Below the pieces are notes generated by a model that was given only the letters and a program-made list of their open reading frames with translations, did no database searches and was not told the origin of the DNA. Shown here piece by piece: positions 60,585 to 64,000 of a stretch of DNA of 64,000 nucleotides. Both the position numbers and the translations under genes were made by a program. This DNA comes from Gloeophyllum trabeum ATCC 11539. Taxonomy: Eukaryota; Basidiomycota; Agaricomycetes; Gloeophyllales; Gloeophyllaceae. Within the stretch, counting starts at the first letter, position 1. Every line of letters starts with the position of its first letter. The DNA lies in assembly GCF_000344685.1 (NCBI RefSeq), contig NW_006920422.1, positions 359,208-423,207 on the forward strand. Direction: 5' to 3'.

Positions 60585-61649
60585 CTACTTACCCAACATT
60601 TCACCTATCCACTCTTCGTAAAACAAGTCGTACAACCCGACGATCTTCATGCTATAAACGATGGCCTGCGGTATTTGTTTGTACACCACTTTGACCCGGT
60701 CATCGACAGTGCCGATTGGTAGGTGTCCTTCTGCGCGCCGCATCACTTCATCCTGCCGCTTCCTTGCCTCTGGAGTGTCATGGTAATAATACTCCAAGCG
60801 CATTTCTCGCAATCCCGTTGCCCGCGTCAGGCAAGCCAGCTGGTCGCGTGCGAACTGCCCCGCCCCCGAAGTAAAAATCCTGCGGAAGACGCGCGTATGG
60901 GGAGACACAACTATGTCCACCACTTCATCGTCGCGCATGAAGGTGTCGATGCTGGTGAAGTGGCTGATGCGAGGGTTGCGGCGGAAGTTCTTGAGGACTA
61001 TAGCACCGTGGGCGGGCCCCATCCAGAGCGATTTCAGACTGGCGGGGATAGCGCTTTCGATAAAGCTCCAATCGTTCTGGTTCAGGGTTATGAGGGCCAG
61101 GCTCTGCAAAGACGTGCATTGCATGAGGATTTGGTGCGTCATCGTGAGGGGCCAACGTATGAGGTCCCCACTCCAGGGTGTTGAGCGGGGCTTGAAGGTC
61201 AGGAAATCCCCTTTCGATCCGTTGAGTGTAACTGGGCCGATCCACAGCTTGCGGACGGTGCTAGACAGAGGCCTGTTCTCTGACCCCGACTCGGTTGCTA
61301 AGGCATCTTCATTTCTTAGAGTCTGGAAGAAGGCATCGATCTGCCAAGTGCTATGCAACGTCACCGTGGTATATAGCATTGGGACTGTCCATGAATGAGT
61401 CGCTTTGGAGACCAGACTGAGGCGACAGCCCATGCGTGTATCATCTTCCACGCACATCTTGAATACTGGTCGCGACTTTGCGTTAGCATCCCGCCGTCCA
61501 CGATAGGCAGGGGCATACACTTACTCTGTATCCGGGCAGATTTCTCATTGTTAGTTCGGACGGAGGACAGTCGATGCACGACGCACCAGCATAATTATTT
61601 CGACGGGGAGCCCACAGCTAGGCCCGTCTTCGAGCACGGTTGGTATCAT
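60585..61649 (-). CDS. F-box-like protein
   Basis: Proposed exons on the minus strand: 61649-61587 and 61457-60585, joined in phase over a 129-bp intron; 311 aa. The N-terminus (CGLPVEIIML) followed by EDDTRMGCRLSLVSKATHSWTVPMLYTTVTLHS is the pattern of basidiomycete F-box proteins, whose F-box starts LPxEI and whose second part contains a conserved Leu-Val-Ser-Lys. The rest has leucine-rich spacing (LQSLALITL, LKSLWMGP) but no clear repeat. F-box proteins bring substrates to SCF ubiquitin ligases through Skp1. GTAAGT overlaps the stop at 60585, and two further phase-compatible exons ending at 60339 are possible, which would extend the protein by about 45 residues. The first exon is less sure than the second. 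Confidence 0.65.
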
Positions 61650-62262
61650 ATTCGAAGAGCTCTAGTCGGACGAACGGCTTGGTTTCCTTACGGTTGGAGA
61701 TACCAATGGTAGGTCTTACCTGGCAACCCATTGGCGACTACGAGCACGGACAGCAAGCCCAGATTCTCGGTCGAGGTTTGTACCTGGGAAGATGAGAGAA
61801 CGATAACAGCCGCTGTGATACTTAACGCGTATGCCTGAGGACGAAAGGTCAACACTGATTGGGTCAAGGACGGGTATACACTCGGCAATCACCGAATGCC
61901 AGGACCACTTCAAGTTATTCGGTTCGTCGATGGCGACCCGGTATAACTAAGGGTCCACTAGTAGAGTAAGTATAATGCTCCTGGATGCTGGGGACCTATG
62001 AACGTGAGGTGTTTAACTCAGTGTCCAGGTACTATTTGTCACACTCGCCAACTTCCTGATTTGGGGGGGAGCCTTCGCTTTGCCTTCCCGCGCGGATCAA
62101 ACTGCGAATGGTACACTAGGCCATCTATCTTCCTACTCAGAGTTTACTTCTCAAGCTACCTGGACTTGCTCATCGGAGGAACGGGTAAGTGGTAATGCCG
62201 TGGTCTGGGAGGCACACTGCTGATGCACTTTGCTGTGGCAAAGAATCCTTCAGCATCAGCTG
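61650..62262. other. Spacer with one possible exon
   Basis: An open stretch at 62029-62184 is bounded by AG and GTAAGT and encodes 52 residues starting with a hydrophobic segment (VLFVTLANFLIWGGAFAL). It does not join the TPR gene downstream in phase. Unresolved. Confidence 0.3.
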
Positions 62263-63226
62263 ATGTACTTCTTCAACGTACCGCAAGACGCGTCGGACGA
62301 GTGGCGCATGCTTTTCGAAAATCTAGACGCCGATATGTGTAGTGACGAGTACCTGCTGGGTCGTCCCAAGGAGCTCGTCAGGAAGCAAAAGCTCGACCAG
62401 ATGGCAACTTGCTCCATTACCAACGATTTTGACGCCGTCCTATCCGCGGAAGCTATAAGAGAGAGGGTGCGCCTGCTTAACATTCTCTCAACTTTCCCTA
62501 AATATATTAAATGTAGAGTTGGGCGCAGGGCAACGAATACTTCAGGCAAGGCATGGTAGGTAGAGCTCAAGTGATGTACCTGGCTGCCCTGGCCTTTGCA
62601 CCGCTGCCGCTTGTCATGTTAAATCTAGCCGCGGTCATGCTCAAACAGAAAATGTGTGTGTCGGTCCCTCACAAACACGTTGCTTCAGGCTGGGCGTCAC
62701 ATTTCCCGGAAACTATACAAGCGGCTTACTTCATAGGTAACTGGGTGTCCAGGACTTCGCCACGCGGGTTCTCAATATGGGAGACATTTTAAGGGACGAA
62801 ACCAAGACCAAAGCATATTACCGACGTGCTGTCGCTCGTCGACTACTGAGCCACGAAGGGAAACATCTGCGACAGGCTCTAGAAGGTCCGTCCGAAATTA
62901 CTGAGGATCCGCTTTGATATTTCAGAAACTCATGTGATTCAAAATTATGCGTCGTAGATATCACTAACGCACTTATCCTCAGTCTCGCAGACGCTCAGAT
63001 AGCGGAAGAGAAACGGAGGATCGAAGGAATGCTTACTCAACCGTTGCCGCAGCTCAAACGTATGATTGAGCAACAATGTTACGCACTTGGCACGTTTAAC
63101 ATTGCCAACTATGCTACGGACGACGATATAAACATCACAGCGAGGGAGTCTCGGGTCAACTGCACTAGAAAGTACGGTCCAGATTTTGACCACCGAACTA
63201 CGCTTCCCCCGGGGTGGAAATACTAA
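62263..63226 (+). CDS. TPR-domain protein, structure uncertain
   Basis: Proposed exons: 62263-62466, 62517-62657, 62753-62885 and 62991-63226; 237 aa. The clearest parts are WAQGNEYFRQGM, YLAALAFAPLPLVMLNLAAVMLKQK, TRVLNMGDILRDETKTKAYYRRAVARRLL and ALEDAQIAEEKRRIE, which together follow two tetratricopeptide units as found in co-chaperone and immunophilin C-termini (the KAYYRRA helix is the 'carboxylate clamp' type). The junction between exons 2 and 3 is the weak point: a peptide FPETIQAA, expected there in a TPR, is encoded in another frame within the proposed intron (62658-62752), so either an alternative splice or a frameshift exists. The start is also unsure. Confidence 0.5.
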
Positions 63227-64000
63227 CAGGACTGTGCAATATATATATCAGAACACGCTGTTACAAATATGTCTCAATAACGTTGTGATGATCCGCGTTG
63301 ACAAGTACTGTGTATGAACACATCAGGAAACGCGTTCTGCGGCATAGGAGGACCCTAGCCACATAGTGCGGTATAGACAGGATAGACATTGATAGCAGGC
63401 GGCACGCGCCATAGGGACACATAGTCAACGTAGGTTCGATTCGCACATGTCGCATAATTTTTGCCACCTTGCTGCAGGGCACGTTTCCGAACCAGTAGAA
63501 AGATATTGAGTATAATTACATGATGGGTAGATATACAGAGAATGTCAAGCAGGGGGTTGCAGGAGGAAGAATGTCCGAATATCTATATATCTATTAACAA
63601 GGAATGTCTTACAATCTTCCAACACATTCTCGGATGTCCACCGAGGGCTGATCTCTGTACCAAACTTAGGTACGAGATGACATCCTCCTATAACATGCGA
63701 AAGTTCAATAACCTCAGCATTGGGTCTCCCGCCGCGCGTTGAACGAGAAACCCAATGCATCTGTAATGTCGGATCCCGGGCAGTGAATGGTGTAAACCAT
63801 TCGACGTACGCAAGGAGGGTTGCATGTCGTCCCCGGCGGTATTGTAAATGTTCCGGTAGACGGAATATAACACGCAGCTGTGCGACGCGCAGTCCTACCC
63901 TCACGAAAGACATGTCGGCAATCAAGTACGAGCCTGGCAATGGAATATACGCACCGTGAAGAGCCGTGCCTATGGCATGGCCATTACTGTCACCTCCGTC
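63227..64000. other. No gene seen to window end
   Basis: Last 770 bp: short ORFs only. Confidence 0.5.

Overview
The window reads as nuclear DNA of a filamentous basidiomycete, probably an Agaricomycete. Evidence: genes are cut by many short introns (about 45-75 bp, GT...AG, often with a CTGAC/CTAAC branch-like motif), intergenic spaces are short in the gene-rich parts, and the gene set (Atg11, Mtg1, Swi3/Rsc8, Yra1, PP1, lactose-permease-type sugar porter, Bsc6-like MFS, F-box, fungal aminoglycoside-phosphotransferase-like kinases) fits that group. All exon models here were assembled by eye from splice motifs, reading phase and family recognition; most close in phase from start to stop. Species cannot be named from this.

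Layout. 1-1.6 kb: an assembly gap flanked by two identical 359-bp copies of a small TA-flanked inverted-repeat element. 1.8-5.5 kb and about 21.9-25.6 kb: two copies, same orientation, of a dispersed repeat of about 3.7 kb. The distal copy carries an intact two-exon gene of unknown family (638 aa); the proximal copy holds its wreck. 6.5-8.7 kb: a Swi3/Rsc8 chromatin-remodelling subunit. 8.7-15.2 kb: about 6.5 kb without recognisable genes. 15.3-21.1 kb: a small basic orphan protein, MTG1 (with an element inside its first intron) and a four-helix membrane orphan. 27-31 kb: two tandem kinase-like genes, one with its catalytic loop destroyed. 31.3-33.7 kb: MFS transporter. 34.9-45.7 kb: the densest stretch, with YRA1, a bHLH transcription factor, a 6-phosphofructo-2-kinase whose phosphatase histidine is Ser, and ATG11. 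45.7-49 kb: inverted copies of a GCGGACAT-rich repeat. 49-51.1 kb: sugar transporter. 51.1-54 kb: a second TA-flanked MITE. 54-64 kb: PP1 catalytic subunit, a PH-domain protein, an F-box-like protein and a TPR protein of uncertain structure.

The genes do not form a cluster with one shared pathway; this is ordinary housekeeping chromosome interrupted by repeat islands. The most original items are the dispersed unknown gene family, the paired active/degenerate kinase genes, and the repeats in the gene-free islands.
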